A stretch of 64,000 nt of DNA from Vibrio sp. HI00D65. GTDB taxonomy: Bacteria > Pseudomonadota > Gammaproteobacteria > Enterobacterales > Vibrionaceae. Position 1 is the first letter of the stretch; each line of letters opens with the position of its first letter. This document shows positions 23,462 through 32,090 of the stretch, piece by piece. Position numbers and translations under genes: made by a program. The notes under the pieces were generated by a model that saw only the letters and a list, made by a program, of their open reading frames with translations, made no database searches and was not told the origin of the DNA. The stretch lies in assembly GCF_001635455.1 (NCBI RefSeq), contig NZ_LWEH01000013.1, forward strand, positions 124,001-188,000, in the 5' to 3' direction.

Positions 23462-23491
23462 AGATCTAAAAAAAGGGAGCGATTCGCTCCC
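23462..23491 (-). terminator. Terminator between ppiB and lpxH, touching the lpxH start
   Basis: On the minus strand a perfect 7-bp stem GGGAGCG / CGCTCCC (loop AAT) is followed by seven T, then AGATCT and the lpxH ATG. The T-run ends only 6 bases before the start codon. Confidence 0.85.
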
Positions 23492-23545
23492 TGTATCCTG
23501 ATTTTATCGGCTCATCAATTATTAATACTAACCGAAAGCAAGTAA

Positions 23546-24040
23546 TTAAGCTTCGATTGTTGTACCAGTGATGATCACTTCTTCTAGTGGTACGTCTTGG
23601 TGCATACCCATAGAACCAGTGCTAACACCTTTGATCTTGTTTACTACGTCCATGCCTTCTACAACTTCTGCGAATACACAGTAACCCCAACCGTCTAGGC
23701 TTTCGCTGCGGAAGTTAAGGAAAGAGTTGTCGTTTACGTTGATGAAGAACTGAGAGCTCGCTGAGTGCGGTTCCATAGTACGAGCCATTGCTAGCGTACC
23801 AACTTTGTTCGCTAGACCGTTGTTTGCTTCGTTCTTGATAGTAGCGCGAGTTGCTTTTTCTTTAAGGCCAGAAGTCATGCCGCCGCCTTGAATCATGAAA
23901 CCATCGATAACACGGTGGAATAGTGTGTTGTCGTAGAAACCGTCACGGCAATACTGTAGGAAGTTTGCGCTTGTTTCTGGTGCTTTTTCTTCGTTTAGTT
24001 GAACTTTGATGTCACCAAAATTTGTGTGAAGGATGATCAT
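23546..24040 (-). CDS. ppiB: Peptidyl-prolyl cis-trans isomerase B, cytoplasmic cyclophilin
   Basis: PpiB speeds cis-trans isomerisation of proline peptide bonds in the cytoplasm. The 164-residue protein has no signal sequence. The cyclophilin active-site motifs are visible: [14 protein letters not shown] near residue 41 and ASSQFFINV near 95. Several bacterial cyclophilin features ([13 protein letters not shown]) are present. GGTAACAATC precedes the ATG. It is divergent from cysS across a 190-base gap and is followed by a terminator. Confidence 0.95.
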   Translation of the reverse strand: MIILHTNFGDIKVQLNEEKAPETSANFLQYCRDGFYDNTLFHRVIDGFMIQGGGMTSGLKEKATRATIKNEANNGLANKVGTLAMARTMEPHSASSQFFINVNDNSFLNFRSESLDGWGYCVFAEVVEGMDVVNKIKGVSTGSMGMHQDVPLEEVIITGTTIEA

Positions 24041-24160
24041 GATTGTTACCTTACTGTTTTTTTAATATGAAAAGCGATTCTAGCCTAGTTTGATTGAGTT
24101 TCAAAATACGAAATCGTCAATAGATAACAAGGAGTTTAGCTGATTTGATGGTGAAAGGTA

Positions 24161-24189
24161 TTACCTATTAAGGTATGACTTGTTATACT
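24161..24189 (+). promoter_or_regulatory. Probable cysS promoter (extended -10)
   Basis: TGTTATACT at 24181-24189 is an extended -10 element (TG-N-TATACT). TTACCT at 24161-24166 stands 17 bases upstream as a weak -35. It lies about 40 bases before the cysS start. Confidence 0.55.
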
Positions 24190-24229
24190 GCGAGCTTATT
24201 TTGATTAATCCATAAAATAGATAGAGATC

Positions 24230-25615
24230 ATGCTAAAGATATATAACACGCTCACAAGACAGAAAGAGGAATTCAAACCAATTACAGTTGGCAAAGTCGG
24301 CATGTATGTCTGTGGGGTAACCATATACGATCTCTGTCATATTGGTCATGGCCGTACGTTCGTTTCTTTCGACGTTGTGACTCGTTACTTGCGTTACTTA
24401 GGTTACGACCTAACGTTTGTTCGTAACATCACTGACATCGATGACAAAATCATCAAGCGTGCGAATGAAAACGGTGAGTCTTGCGATTCTCTGACTGAGC
24501 GCTTAATCGGTGAAATGCACGCTGACTTCGATGCGTTGAACATGAAGCGTCCAGACGTTGAGCCTCGTGCAACGGAATTTATTACTGAAATCATTGAGCT
24601 TGTAGAAAAGCTGATTAAACGTGGTTTTGCTTATGTTGCAAGTAACGGCGATGTAATGTTTGAAGTTAAGAAGTTTGATGAATACGGCAAGCTTTCTAAG
24701 CAAGACCTAGATCAGCTTCAAGCTGGTGCTCGTGTTGATGTTGACTCTGCAAAACGTAGCCCGTTAGATTTCGTGGTTTGGAAGATGTCTAAGCCGGGTG
24801 AACCAACATGGGAATCACCATGGGGCCCAGGTCGTCCAGGTTGGCACATTGAATGTTCAGCAATGAACTCGTCTATTCTTGGTAATCACTTCGATATCCA
24901 CGGTGGCGGTTCGGATCTGCAGTTCCCACACCACGAGAACGAAATCGCGCAATCTTGCTGTGCACACGGTACTGACTATGTAAACACATGGATGCACAGT
25001 GGCATGGTGATGGTAGACAGAGAGAAGATGTCTAAGTCTCTAGGAAACTTCTTCACTATCCGTGATGTCCTGGCACACTACGATGCGGAAACGGTTCGTT
25101 ACTTCCTAATGTCTGGTCACTACCGTAGCCAACTTAACTACAGCGAAGACAACTTAAACCAAGCTCGTGCATCACTTGAGCGTCTGTACACATCACTTCG
25201 TGGTCTAGATCTTACTGCAGCCCCTGCTGGTGGCGAAGAGTACGTATCACGCTTTACCGCAGCGATGAACGATGACTTCAATACGCCAGAAGCATACTCA
25301 GTACTGTTTGAAATGGCGCGTGAAATCAACCGTATCAAGACAGAAAGTATTGAAAAAGCGAGTGGACTTGGTGCATTGATGCGTGAGCTTGCGGATATCA
25401 TCGGTATTCTTCACCAAGATCCAGAAGCTTTCTTACAAGGTGATGCTGCAGGTAACGATGACGAAGTGGCTGAAATCGAAGCGCTGATCAAATTGCGTAA
25501 CGATTCGCGTGCTTCTAAGGATTGGGCAAATGCCGACCTTGCACGTGATAAGTTAAACGAATTAGGTATCGTTCTGGAAGACGGTCCAGAAGGTACGACT
25601 TGGCGTCGCAAGTAA
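24230..25615 (+). CDS. cysS: Cysteinyl-tRNA synthetase CysS
   Basis: CysS charges tRNA-Cys. The 461-residue class I synthetase carries the HIGH signature in LCHIGHGRT at about residues 36-44. The zinc ligand C28 is in YVCGVT, with WHIECSAM and the histidine and glutamate of HHENE as further zinc-site residues. KMSKSLGNF is near residue 266. A DALR-type helical domain and a small C-terminal domain follow. It is monocistronic, with its own promoter and a terminator. Confidence 0.97.
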   Translation: MLKIYNTLTRQKEEFKPITVGKVGMYVCGVTIYDLCHIGHGRTFVSFDVVTRYLRYLGYDLTFVRNITDIDDKIIKRANENGESCDSLTERLIGEMHADFDALNMKRPDVEPRATEFITEIIELVEKLIKRGFAYVASNGDVMFEVKKFDEYGKLSKQDLDQLQAGARVDVDSAKRSPLDFVVWKMSKPGEPTWESPWGPGRPGWHIECSAMNSSILGNHFDIHGGGSDLQFPHHENEIAQSCCAHGTDYVNTWMHSGMVMVDREKMSKSLGNFFTIRDVLAHYDAETVRYFLMSGHYRSQLNYSEDNLNQARASLERLYTSLRGLDLTAAPAGGEEYVSRFTAAMNDDFNTPEAYSVLFEMAREINRIKTESIEKASGLGALMRELADIIGILHQDPEAFLQGDAAGNDDEVAEIEALIKLRNDSRASKDWANADLARDKLNELGIVLEDGPEGTTWRRK

Positions 25616-25623
25616 ATCTTAGA

Positions 25624-25652
25624 AAAAAGGGCTGATTTTCAGCCCTTTTTTC
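25624..25652 (+). terminator. cysS terminator
   Basis: The stem GGGCTGA / TCAGCCC has a 3-base loop. It is preceded by A-runs and followed by six T. Confidence 0.88.
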
Positions 25653-25713
25653 TAGCAAAAATTCTCGAATTTCATCTTTTCAATATTTAACTTTATTAAA
25701 CAGGAATATTTCT

Positions 25714-26292
25714 GTGGCTCAGATGTATTTTTATTACTCAGCAATGAATGCGGGTAAATCGACAACGCTTCTTCAATCTTCATTCAACTACCAAGAGCGC
25801 GGCATGACGCCAGTGATCTTTACAGCAGCAATCGATGATCGCTACGGTATTGGTAAAGTGAGTTCTCGAATTGGTCTGCAATCTGAAGCGCAGCTTTTTA
25901 AGAATGACACGAATCTTTTCGAGGCGATTAACGAGCTGAACGAGCAAGAAAAGCGTCACTGTGTACTGATTGATGAGTGTCAGTTCTTGTCGAAAGAGCA
26001 GGTATATCAGTTAACTGAAGTGGTTGATAAACTGCATATTCCTGTACTGTGCTACGGTTTACGTACCGACTTCCTAGGTGAGTTATTTGAAGGCAGCCGT
26101 TACTTGCTGTCTTGGGCAGATAAACTGGTTGAGCTTAAAACTATCTGTCACTGTGGGCGCAAAGCTAACATGGTAATTCGTACTGATGAGCACGGTGTCG
26201 CGATCGCGGAAGGTGATCAAGTGGCAATTGGTGGCAACGACAAATACGTGTCTGTATGTCGTCTTCACTACAAAGAAGCGCTTGGTAAATAA
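25714..26292 (+). CDS. tdk: Thymidine kinase Tdk
   Basis: Tdk phosphorylates thymidine to dTMP in pyrimidine salvage. The 192-residue type II enzyme begins [20 protein letters not shown], with the P-loop at residues 9-17. It has the Walker B-like LIDECQF near residue 88, the lasso segment, and zinc-binding cysteine pairs in CHCGRKA and the C-terminal VCRLHYKE. The start codon is GTG behind CAGGAATATTTCT. It stands alone, with a shared terminator after it. Confidence 0.95.
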   Translation: MAQMYFYYSAMNAGKSTTLLQSSFNYQERGMTPVIFTAAIDDRYGIGKVSSRIGLQSEAQLFKNDTNLFEAINELNEQEKRHCVLIDECQFLSKEQVYQLTEVVDKLHIPVLCYGLRTDFLGELFEGSRYLLSWADKLVELKTICHCGRKANMVIRTDEHGVAIAEGDQVAIGGNDKYVSVCRLHYKEALGK

Positions 26293-26335
26293 ACACGTCT
26301 TACGTCCTGTGACAATAGTTGAAAGGCAAAGTGAT

Positions 26336-26367
26336 AAAAAAAACGGTGGCTTAGTGTCACCGTTTTT
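26336..26367. terminator. Bidirectional terminator between tdk and the YdcF-like gene
   Basis: The stem AAACGGTG / CACCGTTT has a 9-base loop. T-runs on one side and A-runs on the other allow it to serve both converging genes. Confidence 0.8.
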
Positions 26368-26390
26368 GTTTTCTTATTGGTTGTCGCGAT

Positions 26391-27038
26391 CTATTCAAAG
26401 CCGAGCTTCTTAATCGCGTTATAGGCGTTATCCACTTCCTCAGGGATAGGCATTTCAATCTGAAAACCTTTAGCGGGGTACGATTTGATGCGTTCAAAAT
26501 CCGCCATCAACGCGCCTAGCACCATATCTAATGGCAACTCCTCATTAAAGTAATCGACCCAGTCCTGCCATTTGGAGGTTACGGTTATTTCCGTTGTCTC
26601 TCCAGGCCATTGTTTACTGAAGGTCGCGTAGGTTCTTTTCTCCATAAAGGGCTTCTGCACCAAGGTCAGTCTTTTAGGAGATAATCCTAACTCAGTAAGT
26701 AGCTCGTGTGTAAAACGGACATTTTCACCAGTATTTGTCGCGTGTTTTTCGATGACGATATCAGAATCAGGTACGCCACAGTCTCTAGCAATGGCTGCAA
26801 AAGTTTCTGCTTCTGAGCGTTCAAAACTGCTTTCAGTAAATCGTCCGACGCCTCCAGAAAACACGATATAAGGTGCGACTTTCTGTTGGTAGAGTTCCGC
26901 TGCATATTCAGCAACGCGAGTGTCGTTACTGCACAATACAAAAATACAATCTGAGGGCTCAACCTTGTGTCCCATAGACATGAAATTCCAAAGGGTATCG
27001 ATTGAGCGGTGTAGGTTCTTTGGAGATTTCTTAGTCAT
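26391..27038 (-). CDS. YdcF/DUF218 family protein
   Basis: The 215-residue product belongs to the DUF218 (YdcF-like) family, seen from the VLCSNDTRVAEYAAELY segment, SGGVGRFTES and the conserved ENVRFTHELL region after NTG. Relatives such as ElyC and SanA act in envelope physiology, and YdcF binds SAM, but no specific role can be assigned. This member lacks an N-terminal membrane anchor and is probably soluble. I start it at the ATG at 27038 (MTKKSPKN), which overlaps the end of the upstream gene by 8 bases, rather than at 27062. The two genes probably form an operon. Confidence 0.82.
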   Translation of the reverse strand: MTKKSPKNLHRSIDTLWNFMSMGHKVEPSDCIFVLCSNDTRVAEYAAELYQQKVAPYIVFSGGVGRFTESSFERSEAETFAAIARDCGVPDSDIVIEKHATNTGENVRFTHELLTELGLSPKRLTLVQKPFMEKRTYATFSKQWPGETTEITVTSKWQDWVDYFNEELPLDMVLGALMADFERIKSYPAKGFQIEMPIPEEVDNAYNAIKKLGFE

Positions 27039-27885
27039 GAAGAGCTTCCAATGTGGATTCAAATTTAAATGAATAACCTAAATCGAGGATCTTTTTCGAA
27101 GAAATCAGTTTATCTGGTTCATTAACGACAGGTGGGAGTGGCTCACTACTGTTGGCGCTTTTTAAAGCGGCAGCGTAGAACTCAGCTTTGCTTACCGTGT
27201 TTGGTGTCGTCACATTTGCGATTTCGTTATGTAGGTGGTTAATCGCAAAATCAACCGCGCCAATGGCGTCATCAAGGTGCAGCATATTCGCAGGGGCTTG
27301 GTTACTCACTTGTTTTAGTTTGCTGGCAAAGCGCGATGGGTGGCGATTTGGACCAATTAATCCACTAAAGCGAAGAATGGTGTAATCAATATCAGAATCC
27401 ATCACTGATAGTTCAGCTTGAAGCATAATTCGCGCGTTATCGGAGAATGTGCAAGCGTCATTGCTGTCAGCGTTCGCAAGCACAAGTGATGCATCCTGCT
27501 CGTACATGATACCTGGCTTAGTTGGATACACCGTTGTTGAACTGACCATAATCAGTTTCTTAATATTGGCTTGCTGACAAGCTTTCGTAAGTAGCTGCCA
27601 ATAGTCTGCATACTCTTTTCCTGCGCCTTTTCTAAAACCAGGAGGGAAGCTACCAATCACGATCTCGGTATTGTGTTCGAGCAGTAAAGAATAGAGTTGT
27701 CCGACGGTTTGCTCTGGGTTTGACGAATCAAAGCTGAATACTTCGCAGGGAATACGTTCACTACTGATCGTATCTGCACCTGCTTGGGTCGTTTTAGTGA
27801 CGACGACGCGGTTACCATGTCTCTCTAGGTGTTCAGATAAAGGTGCGCCTACCCATCCAGCACCAACAATAAATATAGAAGCCAT
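27031..27885 (-). CDS. NAD(P)-binding Rossmann-fold protein, YeeZ-like
   Basis: The 284-residue protein begins MASIFIVGAGWVGAPLSEHL, a dinucleotide-binding GxGxxG fold at residues 7-12. It continues with features of extended short-chain dehydrogenases (MVSSTTVYPT, ILRFSGLIGPNRHP). It resembles YeeZ-like sugar-nucleotide epimerase homologues of unknown substrate. The Tyr-x-x-x-Lys catalytic pair is not obvious, since the segment after VYPT reads KPGIMYEQ. I start it at 27885, behind GAGGAACAG. It is coupled to the YdcF-like gene by an 8-base overlap. Confidence 0.8.
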   Translation of the reverse strand: MASIFIVGAGWVGAPLSEHLERHGNRVVVTKTTQAGADTISSERIPCEVFSFDSSNPEQTVGQLYSLLLEHNTEIVIGSFPPGFRKGAGKEYADYWQLLTKACQQANIKKLIMVSSTTVYPTKPGIMYEQDASLVLANADSNDACTFSDNARIMLQAELSVMDSDIDYTILRFSGLIGPNRHPSRFASKLKQVSNQAPANMLHLDDAIGAVDFAINHLHNEIANVTTPNTVSKAEFYAAALKSANSSEPLPPVVNEPDKLISSKKILDLGYSFKFESTLEALHD

Positions 27886-27945
27886 CTGTTCCTCACAACG
27901 ACAAGCTATGGATTTAATAAGCCTAACAAACCTTTGGGCAAAAAT

Positions 27946-27979
27946 AAAAAACTCCACGGCCGAAGCGAGTGGAGTTTTT
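27946..27979. terminator. Bidirectional-looking terminator
   Basis: The stem AAAACTCCAC / GTGGAGTTTT has an 11-base loop. On the minus strand it follows the small gene ending at 27997. Confidence 0.8.
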
Positions 27980-27996
27980 ACTATAAACGTCGCGTT

Positions 27997-28227
27997 TTAT
28001 TTAAGTACGCGAAGTAGCTTGTCTGCACGCTCTGCCATCTCAATACCTTCATCGGTCAGGTAACCGCCGTCTGGTTGAGTACAAAGGTTCTTTTCGAATA
28101 GGCGCTTAACAGCGTCTTGAGTTTCTTGGCTAGCCTCTTGATGAACTTTAATACCTGTAGCCGCGCTACTTACATCAAATTGAAGAAGGAGGTTTAAATC
28201 AGCAATATGTTCAGCGGTGTATTTCAT
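27997..28227 (-). CDS. Small protein resembling the TIGR02647 family
   Basis: The 76-residue product begins MKYTAEHIADLNLLLQFDVS and ends with DGGYLTDEGIEMAERADKLLRVL. This matches my memory of the small vibrio and marine gammaproteobacterial TIGR02647 proteins, whose function is unknown. The GGYLTDEGIEMAERA segment resembles the wing and last helix of a winged-helix fold, so nucleic-acid binding is conceivable. It is monocistronic with its own terminator. Confidence 0.72.
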   Translation of the reverse strand: MKYTAEHIADLNLLLQFDVSSAATGIKVHQEASQETQDAVKRLFEKNLCTQPDGGYLTDEGIEMAERADKLLRVLK

Positions 28228-28477
28228 AATTAACCTATATATTCATAACGTTCTCTATCTTCACCTTAGTGCGCATTCTCGGCTCAGGCAACAGCAAATA
28301 AATAGATTTGATAACTGATACCAAATTGAATGATTAATCGTCGTATCGTGAACTTATTTTGAGTGCATTGAGTGATTTGTGCCCACTTAAATGGCGAACG
28401 ATGTTTATTGCTAAGTGTCTGTAATATAATGTTATTAGAAATATATTGCATTCGGCTAATATTGTACAAAAAAGGAA

Positions 28478-29791
28478 ATGCATCAGGTGAGATCGAACAA
28501 ATTAGCATTAGTAATTAATATGCTATTTGCAATCTCAGGTTGTCAAAGCACACCCTCAGAGCAGACAGACACAAGTCAAACCACAAACAACAATGAATCT
28601 GCAGTAGAGGTCCGTTCGTTTCATTCTGTGCAAGTTGTCTATACAGAGTGGCAGTCAAAGCTGGAAGACCACCCTCAATTGTCTATTTATGCTCCAGAGA
28701 ATTACAATGAACTGCTCGATGCATGGGAAGACGCGGAAAGTATTTATACCGATTTACTTAAAGACGAGACGCGTCTTACTAAGAGTTATTCAATCTTCTC
28801 GAGCTTAACTTATGCTGAAGCCTTCGATGAGAAGATCGCGTTAATCAAATCAAACTATGATGCGATTCTCGCACTTAAGGAAAAGGCGGATAGGGTACTT
28901 GCCGATTCGATCGTGCAAATGGATTACCTCAAATATCTTGGTGCTGACACTATGTTTGCTTCGAGTTACAAACGACTGTATTCAGAATACAGCGAGCTAT
29001 TTGAGTATGTTTTAGTCGACGAACTAGAGGACGCTCAAGAAGCTCAAGTTGAGTTCCTCAATAATGCACGCTTGTTAGAAGTGAAAGTCGCACACAAGAA
29101 ATATATCGAACCGCTCAAAGACGAATTAGAGTATTTAGAAGATGAAGACTTTGATGATGTCGTACCGTTGACCTTTGCTAAGGCCGCTGCGCAAGTTGCA
29201 TTAGCTGATCATCAGGTCAAAGTGAGCCCTCGTGAAAAGTCCATTATCGAAGACGCAGTAAAAGCCGCAGAGTTTGAGTTGGACCACGTACGAAGCGTTG
29301 CTCATGAAGTAAAAGTACTTGCGAGTGTTAAAGGGGACAAGTTCGAACAATCGGTGCTGAATGCTGAGAATCAGTTATTAAGCATCTCACAGGCGATCAA
29401 TGAAGAAGATTATCGTGACGTAGTACTGCGTCTTCAGTTTCAGAAGATTGTTTTAAGTATCAATGAACTTAAAAGCTCAGATATGACAGCCATGCTTAAA
29501 TCTGAGATTGAATTTTTAACTGACCAGCTCGCTCAGTTAGAAAGAGAAAACCAGCTACAGGCACAACAATTGTCTGAGGCAACAAAATGTAGTCAACTTC
29601 TAGACGAACAAGTAGCGAAGAGTGATGCACATATTAAGAGCTTGGAAGAGCTGGTGGATAGTTTGAAGACTCTAGGCGGGAAGGTTGCTAATGAAAGTGA
29701 TTCTGAACTGACGTCCACAAATACTGAATCAGATCTTGAAGATACAAGGTTAGAATCGGTATCAGATGAAGTGGTTGTCCCGTCGGTTTAG
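28478..29791 (+). CDS. Predicted coiled-coil lipoprotein, unknown function
   Basis: I do not recognise this gene. The product has a short basic start, a hydrophobic stretch and a lipobox ending AISGC (cysteine about 22 from the ATG), so it should be a lipidated envelope protein. A polar, threonine-rich linker follows. The rest is long, acidic and almost entirely helical. A strong heptad-like region occurs near residues 330-400 (EIEFLTDQLAQLERENQLQ and following), then an acidic tail. The ATG at 28478 has AAAGGA directly against it. A GTG at 28487, giving MRSNKLALVINML, has better spacing and may be the true start. Confidence 0.75.
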   Translation: MHQVRSNKLALVINMLFAISGCQSTPSEQTDTSQTTNNNESAVEVRSFHSVQVVYTEWQSKLEDHPQLSIYAPENYNELLDAWEDAESIYTDLLKDETRLTKSYSIFSSLTYAEAFDEKIALIKSNYDAILALKEKADRVLADSIVQMDYLKYLGADTMFASSYKRLYSEYSELFEYVLVDELEDAQEAQVEFLNNARLLEVKVAHKKYIEPLKDELEYLEDEDFDDVVPLTFAKAAAQVALADHQVKVSPREKSIIEDAVKAAEFELDHVRSVAHEVKVLASVKGDKFEQSVLNAENQLLSISQAINEEDYRDVVLRLQFQKIVLSINELKSSDMTAMLKSEIEFLTDQLAQLERENQLQAQQLSEATKCSQLLDEQVAKSDAHIKSLEELVDSLKTLGGKVANESDSELTSTNTESDLEDTRLESVSDEVVVPSV

Positions 29792-29826
29792 GACAACAAA
29801 TCTCTTAATCTGTGACTGAGTTAAGA

Positions 29827-29847
29827 GCGCCTGAGGGCGTTTTTTTA
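29827..29847 (+). terminator. Weak terminator after the lipoprotein gene
   Basis: A short GC-rich stem (CGCC / GGCG) with a TGAG loop is followed by seven T. It lies about 37 bases after the stop. Confidence 0.6.
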
Positions 29848-29854
29848 TGTTCTG

Positions 29855-29868
29855 TTGATCTATGTCAA
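29855..29868. promoter_or_regulatory. FNR-like site upstream of the formate channel gene
   Basis: TTGATCTATGTCAA matches the FNR consensus TTGAT-N4-ATCAA at 9 of 10 positions. It lies about 285 bases before the focA-like start. The rest of 29870-30153 is very AT-rich and shows no gene. Confidence 0.4.
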
Positions 29869-30153
29869 AATCTGGATGCAAAAGCCCTAAAAATACGATT
29901 TTAGTGTACGTTATTTTTATTGTTTTAATTTAAATATATGATATTTAAGAATTTTTTGTTTTTATTGGTAACATATTTTCATTCATCACAGTTTTGCTTT
30001 TACTACTAAAGTCGTATGAAATTTCAATATCATTGTGAGTTTTGCATATTTTTGGTTGTTGAGCGGAATTTGAGTCAAAAATAGCTCTTGAATTCAGAAA
30101 TGAAAGAGAGGATTATCGCGCTCCCGACGATATGTTTCAAAATGTAAATCATC

Positions 30154-30996
30154 ATGAATCTAAACCAATTTGACTCATTATTACCGCCACAAATGGCTGA
30201 GCGCGCTGCAGATATTGGCGTAGGTAAAGCAACTAAAGATCCAATCAAATCTTTTCTACTAGCGATTTCAGCTGGTATCCATATCGGTATTGCGTTTGTG
30301 TTTTACACCATCGTTACTACTGGTGCTGGCGATTTGCCATGGGGTATCACTCGCCTATTGGGTGGTCTAGCATTTAGCTTGGGCTTAATTCTTGTTGTTG
30401 TGACTGGTGGTGAACTGTTTACAAGTTCAGTACTTACTTTGGTGGCTCGTGCAAGTGGTAAAATCACTTGGAAAACACTGATTAAGAACTGGGCGACGGT
30501 TTATATTGGTAACCTGATTGGGGCACTATTGCTCGTAACTTGTATGCTATTGACTAAGCAATACATGTTTGATCATGGGCAAGTTGGTTTGAACGCGATG
30601 GCGATTTCTCAACATAAGATGCATCACGATTTTACCCAAGCTGTCGCGCTAGGCATCATGTGTAACGTGTTGGTTTGTATTGCGGTGTGGATGACTTTCA
30701 GTGGACGCACACTGACTGACAAAATCGCGGTTATGATCTTGCCAGTTGCGATGTTTGTATCATCAGGTTTTGAGCACTGTATTGCGAATATGTTCCAAGT
30801 CCCGCTTGCTGTTGGTATCAAGACATTCGCTCCTGATGAGTTCTGGACGATGACCGGAGCTAACCCTGCGGACTATGTTGACCTTAATATGATGGATTTT
30901 CTGATCAATAACCTGCTGCCTGTGACTTTAGGTAATATCATCGGTGGTGGTATCTTTGTTGGCATGTGGTATTGGATGATTTATCTACGCGACTAA
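30154..30996 (+). CDS. focA: Formate/nitrite transporter family channel, FocA-like
   Basis: The 280-residue inner-membrane protein belongs to the pentameric FNT family that passes formate, nitrite or related small anions. About six membrane segments can be drawn. Family hallmarks are visible: AGIHIGIAFVFY, GGLAFSLGLILVVVTGGELFTSS (the omega-loop region), WATVYIGNLIGALL, LGIMCNVLVCIAVW and GFEHCIANMF, with the pore histidine expected in this last segment. No pflB is adjacent, so formate or nitrite specificity is inferred from similarity to FocA. The ATG has no clear ribosome site. Confidence 0.88.
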   Translation: MNLNQFDSLLPPQMAERAADIGVGKATKDPIKSFLLAISAGIHIGIAFVFYTIVTTGAGDLPWGITRLLGGLAFSLGLILVVVTGGELFTSSVLTLVARASGKITWKTLIKNWATVYIGNLIGALLLVTCMLLTKQYMFDHGQVGLNAMAISQHKMHHDFTQAVALGIMCNVLVCIAVWMTFSGRTLTDKIAVMILPVAMFVSSGFEHCIANMFQVPLAVGIKTFAPDEFWTMTGANPADYVDLNMMDFLINNLLPVTLGNIIGGGIFVGMWYWMIYLRD

Positions 30997-31033
30997 TTCA
31001 TGCTCGGTGACTGCACCGCACTGACTGTGACAT

Positions 31034-31067
31034 TAAAAAAACGGACTGCATCGCAGGCCGTTTTTTA
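31034..31067. terminator. Terminator after the FocA-like gene
   Basis: The stem CGG-A-CTGC / GCAG-G-CCG is flanked by A-runs before and six T after it. Confidence 0.8.
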
Positions 31068-31069
31068 TT

Positions 31070-31078
31070 TGTGGAAAA
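31070..31078 (-). other. Relaxed DnaA box
   Basis: TGTGGAAAA is the complement of TTTTCCACA, which fits the relaxed DnaA-box consensus TTWTNCACA. It is in the same intergenic region as the perfect pair at 31224-31250. Confidence 0.4.
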
Positions 31079-31223
31079 CCATGCCGTAGGGTTCTCTCGT
31101 TAATACCAGAAGGCTTAGTTACTACGATCTACAGATATGTATATGTTGTTGAAAGTTACCAAGGATCAAAGGAAATGATCTTTTGGGAGGGTGAGTTGGA
31201 TAAAAAAGGATCTATATTGATTT

Positions 31224-31250
31224 GGTTATCCACAGTTTCTGTGGATAACC
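31224..31250. other. Perfect inverted pair of DnaA boxes
   Basis: The arms GGTTATCCACAG (31224-31235) and CTGTGGATAACC (31239-31250) are exact inverse complements separated by TTT. Each contains the strict consensus DnaA box TTATCCACA. No T-tract follows on either strand, so this is unlikely to be a plain terminator. The region 31079-31295 contains no gene. It could be a DnaA-binding regulatory locus. Confidence 0.7.
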
Positions 31251-31295
31251 TGTCTCAAATTCAGTGAGTAACCAGATCTCATGGTAGTGGAGCGG

Positions 31296-32090
31296 CTATT
31301 TAGAAGCCTGAATTTGTGCAAGAACTCGACCTTCTTTGGTCAGTGATGTCTTTAAAGATAGGTGCAATGCAAGCGCCAAAGAGCAACTCATCATTACAAA
31401 AATAGCCAACATGATCATCAGTTGATATTTAATTGCGATCATTGGTGAAGCCCCACCTAGAATTTGTCCTGTCATCATTCCTGGTAGTGTTACTAAGCCG
31501 GTAGTGGCCATCGACGCCATGATTGGTGACATCGCCTTGTGTATTGCATTGCGTACAAATGGTGCGGCTGCGTAACTCGGTGATGCTCCTAGGGCTATAG
31601 CTGCTTCATATTCTGATTTATGTGTTTCGAAAGCGCCAAACAAGTTCTGTAGTGCCACTATATTACTGCTTACGCTGTTACCTAATAGGATCCCTGCAAT
31701 GGGGATAAGGTATTGTGCACTAAACAACGGTGTCGGCTTGATGATAAAGAAGCAGATAAACAAAACAATGGGTACGCACGTTACAGCAAGACCTACAGCA
31801 ACTGGGCCAAGTAGCAGTTTTCTGGGCAGCTTAGATTTTTCGACAATCGAACTTGCTCCGACGACTATCATGGTAAATAACCACAGTAAGTTGACCCATA
31901 AGCTATTCAGAGTAAATAGGTACTCTAGATAAAGCCCTACCAGAAAGAGCTGTACAGCCATACGCACAATACTAATAGAAGCCTCTTTGTCCAGACCTAA
32001 CTTCAGTTTGTGATTAATGGTGATCGGCAGAATGAGAAGTGAGCTAAATAGCAGTAACTGCCACCAAGATATGTCGATAACCTCTTGCAT
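31296..32090 (-). CDS. fetB: FetB-like ABC transporter permease (UPF0014)
   Basis: The 264-residue inner-membrane protein matches FetB, the permease of an iron exporter that protects against peroxide in Escherichia coli. It begins MQEVIDISWWQLLLFSSLLI and has the family segments VRMAVQLFLVGLYL, VGASSIVEKSKLP, LGNSVSSNIVALQNL, EAAIALGASP and LPGMMTGQILGGASP. The partner ATPase FetA is normally encoded next to it, but there is no ABC ATPase gene within 8 kb on either side. It therefore appears to be an orphan in this location. AGGAAGCACT precedes the ATG. Confidence 0.85.
   Translation of the reverse strand: MQEVIDISWWQLLLFSSLLILPITINHKLKLGLDKEASISIVRMAVQLFLVGLYLEYLFTLNSLWVNLLWLFTMIVVGASSIVEKSKLPRKLLLGPVAVGLAVTCVPIVLFICFFIIKPTPLFSAQYLIPIAGILLGNSVSSNIVALQNLFGAFETHKSEYEAAIALGASPSYAAAPFVRNAIHKAMSPIMASMATTGLVTLPGMMTGQILGGASPMIAIKYQLMIMLAIFVMMSCSLALALHLSLKTSLTKEGRVLAQIQASK

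Noticed and set aside
31224-31250. The DnaA-box palindrome as the intrinsic terminator of fetB
   Set aside because: The stem is strong but no T-tract follows on the minus strand (AAATC), and both arms match the strict DnaA consensus exactly. I kept it as a DnaA-site candidate instead.
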